Assembly (NCBI RefSeq): GCF_000373905.1 | Contig: NZ_KB892705.1 | Span: forward strand, 4,290,478 to 4,354,477 | Direction of reading: 5' to 3' | Length of the DNA stretch: 64,000 nucleotides | Origin: Mycobacterium sp. 155 | GTDB taxonomy: Bacteria; Actinomycetota; Actinomycetes; Mycobacteriales; Mycobacteriaceae | In this document: positions 1-9,495 of the stretch, piece after piece | Position numbering within the stretch: the first letter of the stretch is position 1 | Layout: each line of letters starts with the position of its first letter | Notes under the pieces: model-generated | What the model saw: the letters and a program-made list of their open reading frames with translations, nothing else | Database searches by the model: none | What the model was told of the DNA's origin: nothing | Translations under genes and position numbers: made by a program

Positions 1-1523
1 CGCGGCGGCTGCACACCCAGCCGCGCGAAGGTGTCGGGATGCTGCAGCGGCCACAGCACCGCTTCGGTCAGGGCCTGTTTGGTTTCGACCATGTCGCCGA
101 CGTCGTCGAGGGCGATCGATCCGACCGAGACCTCCTCGGACGCCGACCGTGACAACGGCCGGATCACCGTGAGCGCCCCAGCCAGATCCTCTTGTCCCAG
201 CACCGGTTCCGCGCCGTCCGCGCTGGCCCGTGCCGCGGCCCGCAGTGCCCCCTCACGCACCACGGCGGCCAGGTCGGCGACCACGAAACCCGGTGTGCGG
301 TCGGCGATCTCGTCGAGATTCAAATCGGCGGACGGCACGCCGCGCAGCAGCACCTCCAGCAGGGCCTTGCGGGTCGCGGCGTCGGGCAGGCTCAACCCGA
401 GCTCACGGTCGCACAGGTCGGGTTCGCGCAACCGCGGGTCGACGGACTCCGGCCGGGCCGAGGTGGCGATGAACGCCACCCCGCGGGTGGCCACGGCGTT
501 GCGCAGCTCGGTGAGGATCAGGGTGGCCACCGGATCGGCCGGCCGATCGGTGCTGGCCGGCAGCAACGCGTCGACGTCGGTGATCAACAGCACGCCGCCG
601 CCGTCGCGCACGGCCTGCACCGCGGCCGCCACGCGCTTGAGCCGGTCCTCGGCGTGCAGCGCACCAACCTCGGGTCCGTCCAACTCGACCAGCCGCCGGG
701 ATACGCACACCACTCGGACCATGGTGGCTTTGCCGACCCCGGCGGGTCCGGACACCAGGACACCGAGATTGGCCGTGGCGCCCAGGGTTTCGAGCAGCTT
801 GGGTTCATCGAGAGAAAGCTTGAGCCACTCGGCCAGCTTGGCCGCCTGGATGTGCTTGCCCTTCAGGTCGTCGAAGCTGACCGCCGCTTTGCCCTGCGCG
901 GGGCTGACGGTGTGCCGGCCTGCCGACTCGGGGGCCGCTGTGGCACCGCCAACCGGCGCCGTGGCGAGCCCATCACCCCACGACACCACTGAATTCGGTT
1001 GCACGCTCACCGGTCCGGAAGGGTCCACCCCGGTCACAGTCAGCAGTTCGGAGGTCCAGGTGATGCCCACCGAGGAGGCCAGCGCGCCGGTGGCTGCCGA
1101 CGTCGACGTGCCAGGACCGAGGTCGCGGGGCAACAGCGACACCGTGTCACCGACCGTCATCACCTTGCCCAGCAAGGCCATCCGCAGGGTGGCCGACGAG
1201 ATCGACTGGGTGGCCAGCTTCGACCCGGACACCGTCACCGAGCGGGCCCCGTACACCGTCACCGGGGACACCATCACGGTGGCGTCTTCGCGCAGCCCGG
1301 CGTTGGACAGCGTGACGTCGTCGAGCAGCGCGGTGCCGGTTGGGGTGCCGACCGGGGCGATCCCGGCCACCGCCGCGGTGGTGCGCGAACCGGTCAGCGA
1401 TACCGCGTCCCACTCGCGCAGTCCGAGCGCGGCAAGGACTTCGGGGTGTAACCGCACCACGCCGCGGCGGGCGTCGAGCGCGGAGGTGTTCAGCCGGGCG
1501 GTCAGCTGTAGGTGGCTGGTCAC
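1..1523 (-). CDS. AAA-family ATPase (Cdc48/VCP-like), C-terminus cut by window edge
   Basis: Rv0435c-type double AAA ATPase, of which about the first 507 codons are present; the family is usually about 730 residues. The N-terminal quarter looks like a Cdc48-N/double-psi-barrel substrate domain. The D1 module has a Walker A motif (GPAGVGKAT, near residue 255) and a Walker B-type segment (LLITDVDALL, near residue 310). The sequence runs off the window just before the D2 Walker A. The GTG start overlaps the pssA stop (GTGA), so it is translationally coupled to pssA and sits in the pssA/psd operon. The family unfolds or remodels proteins; the substrate in mycobacteria is not evident here. Identity is confident from sequence and synteny, the role is inferred. 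Confidence 0.9.
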   Translation of the reverse strand, partial: MTSHLQLTARLNTSALDARRGVVRLHPEVLAALGLREWDAVSLTGSRTTAAVAGIAPVGTPTGTALLDDVTLSNAGLREDATVMVSPVTVYGARSVTVSGSKLATQSISSATLRMALLGKVMTVGDTVSLLPRDLGPGTSTSAATGALASSVGITWTSELLTVTGVDPSGPVSVQPNSVVSWGDGLATAPVGGATAAPESAGRHTVSPAQGKAAVSFDDLKGKHIQAAKLAEWLKLSLDEPKLLETLGATANLGVLVSGPAGVGKATMVRVVCVSRRLVELDGPEVGALHAEDRLKRVAAAVQAVRDGGGVLLITDVDALLPASTDRPADPVATLILTELRNAVATRGVAFIATSARPESVDPRLREPDLCDRELGLSLPDAATRKALLEVLLRGVPSADLNLDEIADRTPGFVVADLAAVVREGALRAAARASADGAEPVLGQEDLAGALTVIRPLSRSASEEVSVGSIALDDVGDMVETKQALTEAVLWPLQHPDTFARLGVQPP

Positions 1524-2380
1524 CTCGGGGGCTTCCGCAGCCCTAGACGTGCCATCGAGCGCCGGTGCGGTTGGGCCCGGCGGATGGCCCGCCGCTGAGC
1601 GCGGCGCTGCCGAGGCTTGTCGTCCCATGATTCCGGATGGGCGGCCACCCAGTGTTTGGTGCGTACCGCAAACGGGATGTGGATCACGTAAGCCACGATG
1701 ATCACCAGGATCACGATGTAGCCGTAGAACACCGAGGCCGCCACCCCGATCGCCACCAGTACCAGCAACGGCGCGACCATGTTCGGCGGCACCGTGAAGG
1801 TGTGCACCTTGCGCATCGGAATGCGACTCACGACCAGCAGTGAGACGCCGATCATCCAGACGATCACCACCCACTCCGCGGCGACGCTGTCCCACCAGGC
1901 GCCCGGGAACTGCATCTTGGCCGCCAGCGGGCCGATCGCGCCGATCGCGCCGGCCGGGGCGGGCATGCCGACGAAGTACTCCTTTTCATAGGCGGGCTGG
2001 TCCACGTCGAGCAGTGCGTTGAACCGCGCCAGCCGCAGCACTATGCACACCGCGTACAACAGCACGACGATCCAGCCCTGTTGGGAGTGCGACAGCAGCG
2101 TCGCGTACACGATGAACGCCGGTGCCACACCGAAGTTCACCGCGTCGGCCAGCGAGTCGATCTCCTCGCCCATCTTGGAGGTGGCCTTGAGCATGCGAGC
2201 CACCCGACCGTCGAGGGCGTCGAGGATCGCCGCGGCCGCCAAGAAGGCCATGGCCTGTGTCGGCAGACCGTCCAGGGCCATCTTGACCGAGGTCATGCCC
2301 AGGCAGATGGCCGCGACGGTCAGGGTGCTCGGCAGCATCCGGACCGGCCTCGCCGGCGATTTGATACGGGCTCTGATCAT
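1520..2380 (-). CDS. pssA: CDP-diacylglycerol--serine O-phosphatidyltransferase
   Basis: Makes phosphatidylserine from CDP-diacylglycerol and L-serine in the inner membrane. The CDP-alcohol phosphotransferase signature DGx2ARx8Gx3Dx3D is complete (DGRVAR...G...D...D, around residues 56-78), followed by several hydrophobic membrane spans. The length of 286 residues is typical. I chose the ATG at 2380, where the protein begins MIRARIKSP; an upstream in-frame extension would run into psd and looks unrelated to the family. It lies 13 bases downstream of psd, so the two enzymes of phosphatidylethanolamine synthesis are made together. The last four bases overlap the AAA ATPase start. Confidence 0.95.
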   Translation of the reverse strand: MIRARIKSPARPVRMLPSTLTVAAICLGMTSVKMALDGLPTQAMAFLAAAAILDALDGRVARMLKATSKMGEEIDSLADAVNFGVAPAFIVYATLLSHSQQGWIVVLLYAVCIVLRLARFNALLDVDQPAYEKEYFVGMPAPAGAIGAIGPLAAKMQFPGAWWDSVAAEWVVIVWMIGVSLLVVSRIPMRKVHTFTVPPNMVAPLLVLVAIGVAASVFYGYIVILVIIVAYVIHIPFAVRTKHWVAAHPESWDDKPRQRRAQRRAIRRAQPHRRSMARLGLRKPPR

Positions 2381-2393
2381 GACAAACCCGCGA

Positions 2394-3092
2394 TCACGCC
2401 AGCTCCGCCAATACGGTTTCCCCGGCCAACGCCCGCTGGCCCTGGCTGACAAGCAGTTTCGATCCCGCGGGCAGGTAGGTGTCCAGGCGTGAGCCGAACC
2501 GGATCAGCCCGTAGGTTTCGCCGATGGCGAGTTTGTCGCCGACCCGCGCATCGCACACGATCCGGCGGGCGATGAGACCGGCGATCTGCACCGCGATCAC
2601 CTGGACCCCGTCGGGCGTGCGGATGACGACGCTGTTGCGCTCGTTGTCTTCGCTGGCGGCCTCCATTTCCGCGGAGTGGAACCGTCCCGGGCGGTGCTGC
2701 ACGGCCACCACCTCACCGCCGATGGGGGCGCGCTGCACATGTGCGTCGAGCACCGACAGGAAGATGCTGACCCTCGGTAGCGGGGTTTCCGGCAAACCCA
2801 ACTCGGCCGGTGGCACGGCGTCCTGGATCAGGCACACCAGCCCGTCGGCCGGTGAGACCACCACACCCGGCCGGGTCGGTGGCACCCGGGGCGGATGCCG
2901 GAAGAAGGCGGCATTCGCGCCGGCGGCGAGCAGCCCGGCACGCCGTATCCAGCGGTGATTGCGTCCGATCGCGGCGACCGCGAGGCTCGCGCCGACGAAC
3001 GGCAGACCCGCGGAATGCATGGGCGGAACGCTGGATCGCACCAGCGCCGCAAGGCGTTCTGGACCGGATTGGAGGTCGGGGCGTCTGGCCAT
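2394..3092 (-). CDS. psd: Phosphatidylserine decarboxylase (short type)
   Basis: Converts phosphatidylserine to phosphatidylethanolamine; a pyruvoyl enzyme. The self-cleavage site is visible as RFGS in [10 protein letters not shown] near the C-terminus, where the serine becomes the pyruvoyl group. At 232 residues it is the short form seen in actinobacteria rather than the longer E. coli type. A hydrophobic N-terminal part may anchor it to the membrane. It is first in an operon with pssA and the AAA ATPase. A TAGAAT box lies seven bases before the ATG, which suggests a leaderless transcript starting at or next to the start codon. Confidence 0.95.
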   Translation of the reverse strand: MARRPDLQSGPERLAALVRSSVPPMHSAGLPFVGASLAVAAIGRNHRWIRRAGLLAAGANAAFFRHPPRVPPTRPGVVVSPADGLVCLIQDAVPPAELGLPETPLPRVSIFLSVLDAHVQRAPIGGEVVAVQHRPGRFHSAEMEAASEDNERNSVVIRTPDGVQVIAVQIAGLIARRIVCDARVGDKLAIGETYGLIRFGSRLDTYLPAGSKLLVSQGQRALAGETVLAELA

Positions 3093-3099
3093 CGGGAGG

Positions 3100-3105
3100 A
3101 TTCTA
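3100..3105 (-). promoter_or_regulatory. -10 element for psd-pssA operon (leaderless type)
   Basis: TAGAAT on the minus strand, seven bases before the psd ATG. It fits the mycobacterial TANNNT rule, with the transcription start at the A of the start codon. The CCTCCC between box and ATG is not a Shine-Dalgarno sequence on this strand. Confidence 0.6.
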
Positions 3106-3116
3106 CGTGCGCCGGG

Positions 3117-4304
3117 TTATCTGAGGTCCCAGACCGGAACCGGTGCTCCGGCGGCCAGTTCGGTGACGTCCTCGTCGATCTCCACCAGACAGTTCGCCGA
3201 GGCCAGCCAACGCAGGTGGTGTGACCCCGGAGGCCCGTAGCTGGTCACGGTATCGCCGGTCAGCACACCACGGCGGAACTGCCGTTTTCCGCGCGGCGAG
3301 GTCAGATCCTCACTGAGGAACGCGGCGCGTCGCGGTCGGTCCGGCCTGGGATGGCCCATCGCCGCGCGCAGCGGGCCGCGGATGAACACCTCGAAGGACA
3401 CCAGGGCGCTCACCGGGTTGCCGGGCAACGTGACGATAGGGGTGCCGTCGACCGAGCCCGAGCCCTGCGGCATGCCGGGCTGCATGGCCACCTTCACGAA
3501 CTCGACCTGTTCGGACAGAGCATCTTTGACCACCTCGTAAGCCCCGGCGCTCACTCCGCCCGTGGTGATGATCAGATCGACCTCGGCGGCATGCGCGGCC
3601 AGGGTGGCGCGGAACGTCTCGACGTCGTCGACGGACATCGGTGCGACGGTCACCTCGGCACCGGCGTCGCGGACCGCCGCAGCCAGCATCACCGCGTTCG
3701 ATTCGTAGATCTGGCCGGGCAGCAGCGGGATGCCGGGCGCCACCAGCTCGGTACCGGTCGACATCACCAAGACCCGCTGCCGCGGAACCACGGGGAGGTT
3801 GGGCAGCCCCAGTGCGGCGGCCAGACCGAGTGCCGCGGGGGTGACCGCCTGCCCGGCCTGCAGGACTGTGGCGCCCGCCATGACGTCCTCACCGGCGATG
3901 CGGATGTGCTGCCCGGGCCGCACCGAGGCCCGGATGGTCACAGTGTCGGTGGCACCGTCGGTGGCCTCCACCGGGACCACCGCGGTGGCGCCGGCCGGCA
4001 CCGGGGCGCCGGTCATGATCCGGTGCGCGGCACCGGGTTTGAGCGTCAGCGGATCGGTACGCCCGGCCGGGATGTCCTCGGCGACCGGCAGCCGCACCGG
4101 GTGCTCGGCGGTGGCACCGACCAGGTCGGTGGCGACGACGGCGTAGCCGTCCATGGCCGAGTTGTCGAACCCGGGCAGCGACAGCGGCGCGACGACACTG
4201 GCGGCCAACACCAAACCCAGCGTGTCCGCGAGTGGTAGTTGTTGTGGCACACGGGTTTTGAACAGACCGGCGATGGTGCTCTGATGTTCTTCGACGGTGC
4301 GCAC
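3117..4304 (-). CDS. moeA2: Molybdopterin molybdenumtransferase MoeA
   Basis: Inserts molybdate into adenylated molybdopterin in molybdenum cofactor synthesis. The MoeA N-terminal region is present (FDNSAMDGYAV). The central MoCF-binding domain has TGTELVAPG, SNAVMLAAAVRDAG and TTGGVSAGAYEVVKD. The C-terminal part has TLPGNPVSALVSFE and ends WDLR, as in Rv0438c. I place the start at the GTG giving VRTVEEHQ; the GTG at 4313 is also possible, with GACGAAAG just upstream. An ATG at 4388 would overlap the ThrE gene and adds residues foreign to the family. At about 395 residues the length is normal. Confidence 0.92.
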   Translation of the reverse strand: MRTVEEHQSTIAGLFKTRVPQQLPLADTLGLVLAASVVAPLSLPGFDNSAMDGYAVVATDLVGATAEHPVRLPVAEDIPAGRTDPLTLKPGAAHRIMTGAPVPAGATAVVPVEATDGATDTVTIRASVRPGQHIRIAGEDVMAGATVLQAGQAVTPAALGLAAALGLPNLPVVPRQRVLVMSTGTELVAPGIPLLPGQIYESNAVMLAAAVRDAGAEVTVAPMSVDDVETFRATLAAHAAEVDLIITTGGVSAGAYEVVKDALSEQVEFVKVAMQPGMPQGSGSVDGTPIVTLPGNPVSALVSFEVFIRGPLRAAMGHPRPDRPRRAAFLSEDLTSPRGKRQFRRGVLTGDTVTSYGPPGSHHLRWLASANCLVEIDEDVTELAAGAPVPVWDLR

Positions 4305-4327
4305 GGGTAACACGATACTTTCGTCGC

Positions 4328-5749
4328 CTACGGCCGCGCCCGAGCCTGGTGATGGAATCGCCGTCGACGGACCTTCAGCGAGCTCCATTCACCGAGAGAG
4401 ACACCCGCCGCGAGCGCAGTGCTGATCGCCAACGCCCCCAAGACCGAGGAGAATCCCACGTAAGTCTGCTCGTTCAGAATCGCGTAGATGCCGTGGAGCA
4501 GGGACAGGCCCGGCAGCAGCGGAGTGATACCCGAAATCGACACGAGCAGCGGTGGGGCGAGATGGCGGCGCTCCATCAGTTGCCCGACCAGGCCGACCGG
4601 AACCGCGGCGATGAACGACGATGTCACGGGACCCAATCCCATGCTCAGCCCGATTAGATAACCGACGATGGCGGTGGCGCCGCCGAACGCCGCGGCCACC
4701 GCTGCCTTGCGTTCGGCGTAGCAGGCCAGGGCGAACGCTGCCGCACTGGCCGCGCCGAATGCCACCCGCACGGGCATTTCGGCCAGCGCGGGCGGTGCGG
4801 TCGCGCCCATGTCGATGGCCGGCGCCCCGAACCGGTTGGCGAGGTGTAGGACCAAGGCCACCCCGGCGATCGTCGCGGCGGTCAGCATGAGCAACTCGAA
4901 GAAGCGGCCCGCGGCGGTCACAGGTGCACCGGCGATGACGTCGCCGACCGAGCCCACCAGCGACAGGCCGGCGAGGATCACCACCAGGCCGGCCGCGATG
5001 GCCACAGTCGGTTCGAACGGCACGCCTTTCTTGAGGCACAGCCAGAAGATCACCAGCGGTGGCGCGGTCGCGATCACCCCGCCGATCGCGTACTGGAAGA
5101 AGAACGGGAGACCCTGCTTGTTCAGGTGGCGGTTGACGCGGTCGATCAACATGGTGCTCAACGCACTGACCAGACATACCAGCAGGCTGCCGCCCAAGGT
5201 TCCCGCGGTCGCGAATGCCAGTGCGCCCCACGCGAGGGTCGCGACCCAGCGCTTGTAGGGATGCGGGGCGGTGATGATGGCGTCCAGCTCGGCGTGCGCA
5301 TCCGCTGGGCTCAGCTTCTGCGCGGTGATGCGCCGGATCAGCCGGCCGAGCGCCGCCAGCCGACTGAAGTCCATGGACCTGGAGTGGACGATGTGCATCG
5401 AGCTGGCCGGCGGCAGCGTGGGCCCGCGGTACACCGCGATGTGTATCGCCGTGTTGATGACATCGACTTCGCAGTGCTCGATCCCGTACGCGGACACGAC
5501 TTTGGTGACCTGGTGCCCAGTGGCAACCGCCGGTGTCCCCGACGCCATCAGGACCGATCCGAGGGTGCCAGCGAGGTCGAGCACCGCGCCGACGCGCGCA
5601 TCGTAGAAATCGTCGGGTGCTTTCCGGTCGGGTTTGATCAGAGGGAAACTGTCGGTCGGTGCCTCGGTCTCCCGGACGATCCGGCTCAAGATTCTGCGTT
5701 GACGAGCCCGCCGCTGAGGCTGGCCCGCAGGATCACCGGTCAACGGCAA
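4328..5749 (-). CDS. thrE: ThrE-family threonine/serine exporter
   Basis: A 473-residue inner-membrane protein resembling Corynebacterium glutamicum ThrE, which exports L-threonine and L-serine. The N-terminal half is soluble-looking (DUF1212-type: DFYDARVGAVLDLAG, then EVDVINTAIHIAVYRGP). About ten hydrophobic spans follow, with a C-terminal ThrE_2-type half (VTSSFIAAVPVGLVGQ). The start is a TTG: AAGGAG lies three bases before the TTG at 5749 and nine before the in-frame TTG at 5743, so 5743 may be the true start. It sits between moeA2 and the SDR gene, where M. tuberculosis has nothing. The family call is firm; the substrate is inferred. Confidence 0.85.
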   Translation of the reverse strand: MPLTGDPAGQPQRRARQRRILSRIVRETEAPTDSFPLIKPDRKAPDDFYDARVGAVLDLAGTLGSVLMASGTPAVATGHQVTKVVSAYGIEHCEVDVINTAIHIAVYRGPTLPPASSMHIVHSRSMDFSRLAALGRLIRRITAQKLSPADAHAELDAIITAPHPYKRWVATLAWGALAFATAGTLGGSLLVCLVSALSTMLIDRVNRHLNKQGLPFFFQYAIGGVIATAPPLVIFWLCLKKGVPFEPTVAIAAGLVVILAGLSLVGSVGDVIAGAPVTAAGRFFELLMLTAATIAGVALVLHLANRFGAPAIDMGATAPPALAEMPVRVAFGAASAAAFALACYAERKAAVAAAFGGATAIVGYLIGLSMGLGPVTSSFIAAVPVGLVGQLMERRHLAPPLLVSISGITPLLPGLSLLHGIYAILNEQTYVGFSSVLGALAISTALAAGVSLGEWSSLKVRRRRFHHQARARP

Positions 5750-5786
5750 GAACTCCTTTTTGGTACATGTGGGTCGCCTGCCGGAG

Positions 5787-6710
5787 CTACACCGGGTAGC
5801 TCACGCCGGTCAGCTCCTCCGACACTGTCCACAACCGGCGCTGCAGGTCCACATCGTGCGACTGCTTGCTGGACTGGACGAGCTTCGGGTAGCCGCGCAG
5901 CTCGCGGAATCCGGACGGACCGTAGTACTGGCCGCCGCGCACCGCCGGATCGGTCGCCGCTCGCAGCGTGGCCAGGGCTCCCGTGAGTGCGCTGTTGGTG
6001 ACCAGAGCCGTGAGTTGGCTGACACCCGGTAGCCCGGCGCCGGGAATGTGGCGCGTGAGTTCTGTGTCGGAGATCCCCGGGTGGGCGGCCACGGCGATGG
6101 TGGGCTCGTTCTTCGCGGCGAGCCGACGCTGCAGTTCGTAGGTGAACAGCAGATTCGACAGCTTGGACTGCCCGTAGGCGGCCACCCGGTTGTAGCTGTG
6201 TTCCCACTGCAGATCGTCGAAGTGGATAGCGGCCTGAATGCGGTGGGCAATGCTGGCAACTGCGACGACGCGCGAGCCGTCGACCGGCAGCAGATGGTCG
6301 AGCAGCAGCCCCGTCAGAGCGAACGCGCCCAGATGGTTGGTGCCGAACTGCAACTCGAAGCCGTCGACGGTGGTCTGCTTCGGCGGATACATCACGCCGG
6401 CGTTGTTGATCAGCAGATCGATACGCGGATATGCGGCCCGCAGTTCGTCGGCGGCAGTACGCACCGAGTCCAGCGAGCCCACGTCCAGCTGCTGCAGCTT
6501 GAGGTCGGCTTTCGGAGTCGACGCGGTGATACGGTCGACGGCTTCGCGGCCCTTGTCCAGGTTGCGCACCGCGATCACCACATGCGCGCCCTTGCCGGCC
6601 AGCACGCGCGCGGTCTCATACCCCAGGCCGGTGTTGGAGCCGGTGACGATGGCGATCCGGCCCGATTGGTCGCTGACGTCGGCCTCGGTCCACTTCGCGG
6701 TGGCGCTCAT
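5787..6710 (-). CDS. Short-chain dehydrogenase/reductase (Rv0439c type)
   Basis: A 307-residue NAD(P)-dependent SDR of the retinol dehydrogenase/protochlorophyllide-reductase-like group. The Rossmann motif TGSNTGLG is at about residues 23-30, NNAG near 100, and the catalytic YGQSK near 178. It fills the Rv0439c slot. The substrate cannot be told from sequence. A TAGAGT box lies seven bases before the ATG, so the transcript is probably leaderless. It is divergent from the HAD hydrolase gene across a 94-base gap. Confidence 0.88.
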   Translation of the reverse strand: MSATAKWTEADVSDQSGRIAIVTGSNTGLGYETARVLAGKGAHVVIAVRNLDKGREAVDRITASTPKADLKLQQLDVGSLDSVRTAADELRAAYPRIDLLINNAGVMYPPKQTTVDGFELQFGTNHLGAFALTGLLLDHLLPVDGSRVVAVASIAHRIQAAIHFDDLQWEHSYNRVAAYGQSKLSNLLFTYELQRRLAAKNEPTIAVAAHPGISDTELTRHIPGAGLPGVSQLTALVTNSALTGALATLRAATDPAVRGGQYYGPSGFRELRGYPKLVQSSKQSHDVDLQRRLWTVSEELTGVSYPV

Positions 6711-6717
6711 GGGTAAA

Positions 6718-6723
6718 ACTCTA
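6718..6723 (-). promoter_or_regulatory. -10 element for SDR gene (leaderless type)
   Basis: TAGAGT on the minus strand, seven bases before the ATG at 6710, with no Shine-Dalgarno sequence between. Confidence 0.5.
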
Positions 6724-6792
6724 CGGAGTATTCGGGCATGCTCGACGTATCGATCGCATGACGCTTCTGATCCAGAACATCCGCCGAGCGTT

Positions 6793-6798
6793 TATTGT
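6793..6798 (+). promoter_or_regulatory. -10 element for HAD hydrolase gene (leaderless type)
   Basis: TATTGT followed by six bases and ATG at 6805. No ribosome binding site is visible. Confidence 0.5.
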
Positions 6799-6804
6799 CG
6801 CTGC

Positions 6805-7620
6805 ATGGCGATCGGTGGCGTGCTTTTCGACATCGACGGCGTGCTCGTCACGTCGTGGCAGCCGATTGCCGGGGCTGCCGAAACACTGCAGGTGCTCAGC
6901 GACCATCAGATAGCCCGGTCCTATCTGACGAATACCACCACCCGTACCCGCGCGCAGATCGCCGAGTTGCTGGCCGGCGCGGGCATGGAGGTCGACGCCG
7001 GCGAGGTCATCACTGCCGCGGTCCTCACCGCCGACTACGTGCGTGACCGGTATCCCGATGCCCGATGTTTCCTGGTCAACAACGGACAGATCGACGAGGA
7101 CATGCCCGGTGTCGACCTGGTGTATTCGAGTGAATTCACCGGGCCGCGAGCCCCCGAGACACCCGACGTGGTGTTGCTCGGCGGCGCCGGGCCGGAGTTC
7201 AGCCATCTGACGCTGAGCTGGGTCTACGACTGGATGGCCCAGGGTGTTCCGGTCGTCGCCATGCACCGCAGTACCTCGTGGAACACGGCCGACGGACTGC
7301 GGGTGGACACCGGCATGTATCTGATCGGCATGGAGGAGACCTCCGGCCGCAAGGCGATCGCGGTGGGCAAGCCCGCACCGGAAGGATTTCTCGCCGCGGC
7401 CAACCGGCTCGGCCTCGATCCCGAAGAGATGTGCATGATCGGCGACGACCTCAACAACGACGTACTGGCCGCACAGGTAGTCGGCATGACCGGGGTGCTG
7501 GTACGGACCGGCAAGTTCCGTCAGAACACGTTGGACCGTTGGGCTGCAGACGAATTCGCGATGCAGCCCAACCATGTCATCGACTCGGTGGCCGGCCTGC
7601 CGGAGCTGCTCGGGCTGTAA
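6805..7620 (+). CDS. HAD-superfamily phosphatase (NagD/LHPP-like, subclass IIA)
   Basis: 271 residues. Motif I is DIDGVL at residues 8-13 (nucleophile and general acid Asp). Motif II is in the LTNTTTRTRAQI segment. The lysine is in VGKPAPEGF, and motif IV is MIGDDLNNDVLAAQ. The large C2-type cap between motifs II and III fits subclass IIA phosphatases such as LHPP, HDHD2 and NagD. The likely activity is on a small phosphate ester; the substrate is unknown. I take the ATG at 6805 because homology begins there and a TATTGT box lies six bases upstream. Confidence 0.88.
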   Translation: MAIGGVLFDIDGVLVTSWQPIAGAAETLQVLSDHQIARSYLTNTTTRTRAQIAELLAGAGMEVDAGEVITAAVLTADYVRDRYPDARCFLVNNGQIDEDMPGVDLVYSSEFTGPRAPETPDVVLLGGAGPEFSHLTLSWVYDWMAQGVPVVAMHRSTSWNTADGLRVDTGMYLIGMEETSGRKAIAVGKPAPEGFLAAANRLGLDPEEMCMIGDDLNNDVLAAQVVGMTGVLVRTGKFRQNTLDRWAADEFAMQPNHVIDSVAGLPELLGL

Positions 7621-7631
7621 GAGCGCGCACG

Positions 7632-9338
7632 TCAGGCCTTGAGGGTGCGGACCGCCTCGATACGCTCCTTGAGCTGCTGCGTGGTCGCCGCGGCCACGGG
7701 CGGTCCACCGCAGATGCGGCGCAGCTCGTTGTGAATCCAGCCGTGCGGCTTGCCGGTGCGGTGGTGCGCGATGGTCACCAGCGCGTTCAGTTCCCGGCGC
7801 AGATCCCGCAATTGGCCATGCGTGGTGCGTGACGGCGGCGGGCCGCCCGCTGCCGCTGCTTCGGCTGTGCGCTTGGTGAGTTGCTCATCCTGCCTGCGGC
7901 GCAACAGGTCTCGCATCTGCTCGGCATCGAGCAGGCCGGGGATGCCGAGATAGTCGGCCTCTTCGTCGCTGCCGGCGGGCGTCGCCGTGCCGAAGGAGGA
8001 GCCGTCGAAGATGACCTGATCCAGCTCGGCGTCCGCGCCGAGGGACTCGAAGCCGTTCTCCAGTTCGTCCTTCTCGTCTTTGCGTTTCTCGGCGGCTTCC
8101 AATGCCTCGTCATCGAGCCCGTCGGACTCGCGGTGCGGCTTGCCCAGCACATGGTTGCGCTGGGCTTCCATCTCGCTGGCCAGCAGCAGCAGGTTGGGCA
8201 CCGATGGCAGGAAGATGCTCGCGGTCTCGCCCGCACGGCGTGATCGCACGAACCGACCGATGGCTTGGGCGAAGAACAGCGGCGTCGACGCACTCGTCGC
8301 GTACACACCGACCGACAGGCGCGGCACGTCGACACCCTCCGACACCATGCGCACCGCGACCAGCCAGCGGCTGGTGCCTTCTGAGAACCGGCTGATGCGG
8401 TCCGACGCGCCCGGATCGTCGGAAAGCACCACGGTCGGAGCTTCGCCGGTGATCTTGGTGAGCAGGTCGGCGTAGGCGCGGGCCGTGGTCTGGTTGGTGG
8501 CGATGATCATGCCGCCGGCATCGGGCACGTGCCGGCGCTTCTGCTGCAACCGCGTGTCGGCCGCGGCGATGACGGCGGGCATCCATTCCCCGGCCGGGTT
8601 CAGCGCGGTCCGCCAGGCTCGCGCGGTCTGCTCGGCGGTCAGTGGTTCACCGAGGCGGGCCGCATGTTCCTCGCCGGCGCTGTCACGCCAGCGGGCCTCG
8701 CCGGAGTAGGCCAGGAACACCACGGGCCGCACCACGCCGTCGGTCAGCGCGTCGGAATAGCCGTACACGTGGTCGGCCTGGGAGCGCTGGAAACCACTCT
8801 CGTCGGGCTCGTAGGTGACGAACGGGATGGGGCTGTCGTCGCTGCGGAACGGGGTGCCGGTCAGGGCGACGCGTCGGCTGGCATCGCTGAAGGCCTCGCG
8901 CATCGCGTCGCCCCAGCTCTTCGAGTCACCGCCGTGGTGGATCTCGTCGAAGATCACCAGCGTCCTGCGATTCTCGGTGCGCACCCGGTGCCGAGTGGGG
9001 TGGCTGGCCACCTGGGCGTAGGTGACGACGACGCCGTGGTACTCGGACGAGGTCTGCGAGTCTGAGTTGCTGAACTTCGGGTCGAGGGCGATGCCGTTGC
9101 GCGCGGCCGACTGCGCCCACTGGATCTTGAGGTGTTCGGTGGGCACCACCACGGTGATCGCGTCGACCGTGCGGTCGCCCAGCAGCTCGGCCGCGATCCG
9201 CAGCGCAAACGTCGTCTTGCCTGCGCCGGGAGTGGCGACCATCAGATAGTCACGAGGTTTGCTGGTCAGATACCGCACCAGCGCCTTGCGCTGCCAGCCC
9301 CGAAGTGCCTGGGTGCTGGGCGCCGCATCAGCCCGCAC
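7632..9338 (-). CDS. Superfamily II DEAD/DEAH-box helicase
   Basis: 568 residues. Walker A is ATPGAGKTTFA, motif II is FDEIHHGGDS (DEIH), and motif III-like is LTGTPFRSDD. The second RecA lobe has SEGVDVPRLSVGVYAT and motif VI QAIGRFVRSRR, as in the SSL2/UvrB-like (COG1061, ResIII) group. The C-terminal 130 residues are charged and may bind nucleic acid. The GTG start at 9338 is preceded by AGGAG at good spacing; an open frame continues upstream to 9917 but crosses the deacetylase gene and shows no homology. It converges with the HAD gene 11 bases away. Probable role: DNA or RNA unwinding in repair; the partner is unknown. Confidence 0.88.
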   Translation of the reverse strand: MRADAAPSTQALRGWQRKALVRYLTSKPRDYLMVATPGAGKTTFALRIAAELLGDRTVDAITVVVPTEHLKIQWAQSAARNGIALDPKFSNSDSQTSSEYHGVVVTYAQVASHPTRHRVRTENRRTLVIFDEIHHGGDSKSWGDAMREAFSDASRRVALTGTPFRSDDSPIPFVTYEPDESGFQRSQADHVYGYSDALTDGVVRPVVFLAYSGEARWRDSAGEEHAARLGEPLTAEQTARAWRTALNPAGEWMPAVIAAADTRLQQKRRHVPDAGGMIIATNQTTARAYADLLTKITGEAPTVVLSDDPGASDRISRFSEGTSRWLVAVRMVSEGVDVPRLSVGVYATSASTPLFFAQAIGRFVRSRRAGETASIFLPSVPNLLLLASEMEAQRNHVLGKPHRESDGLDDEALEAAEKRKDEKDELENGFESLGADAELDQVIFDGSSFGTATPAGSDEEADYLGIPGLLDAEQMRDLLRRRQDEQLTKRTAEAAAAGGPPPSRTTHGQLRDLRRELNALVTIAHHRTGKPHGWIHNELRRICGGPPVAAATTQQLKERIEAVRTLKA

Positions 9339-9482
9339 CCGAGGACTCCTCTCAGTCGGAAAGCAGTCTAGGCCAGTGCGTTCCGTCGGCGCATATCCCC
9401 AGGAGCCGCGTCGGACGGCACGGTTCGGCACCTCGCAGCCAATCCACAGTTTTCCGGCATGTGGGGCCCAAATCTGCACACC

Positions 9483-9488
9483 TACCAT
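9483..9488 (+). promoter_or_regulatory. -10 element for polysaccharide deacetylase (leaderless type)
   Basis: TACCAT followed by seven bases and the GTG at 9496. No Shine-Dalgarno sequence is present. Confidence 0.45.
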
Positions 9489-9495
9489 CCGGACT

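Noticed and set aside
31..1701. Long plus-strand open frame of 556 codons
   Set aside because: It is antisense to the AAA ATPase and pssA, whose minus-strand products show Walker and CDP-alcohol motifs; its own product is low-complexity Ser/Arg/Pro typical of high-GC shadow frames.
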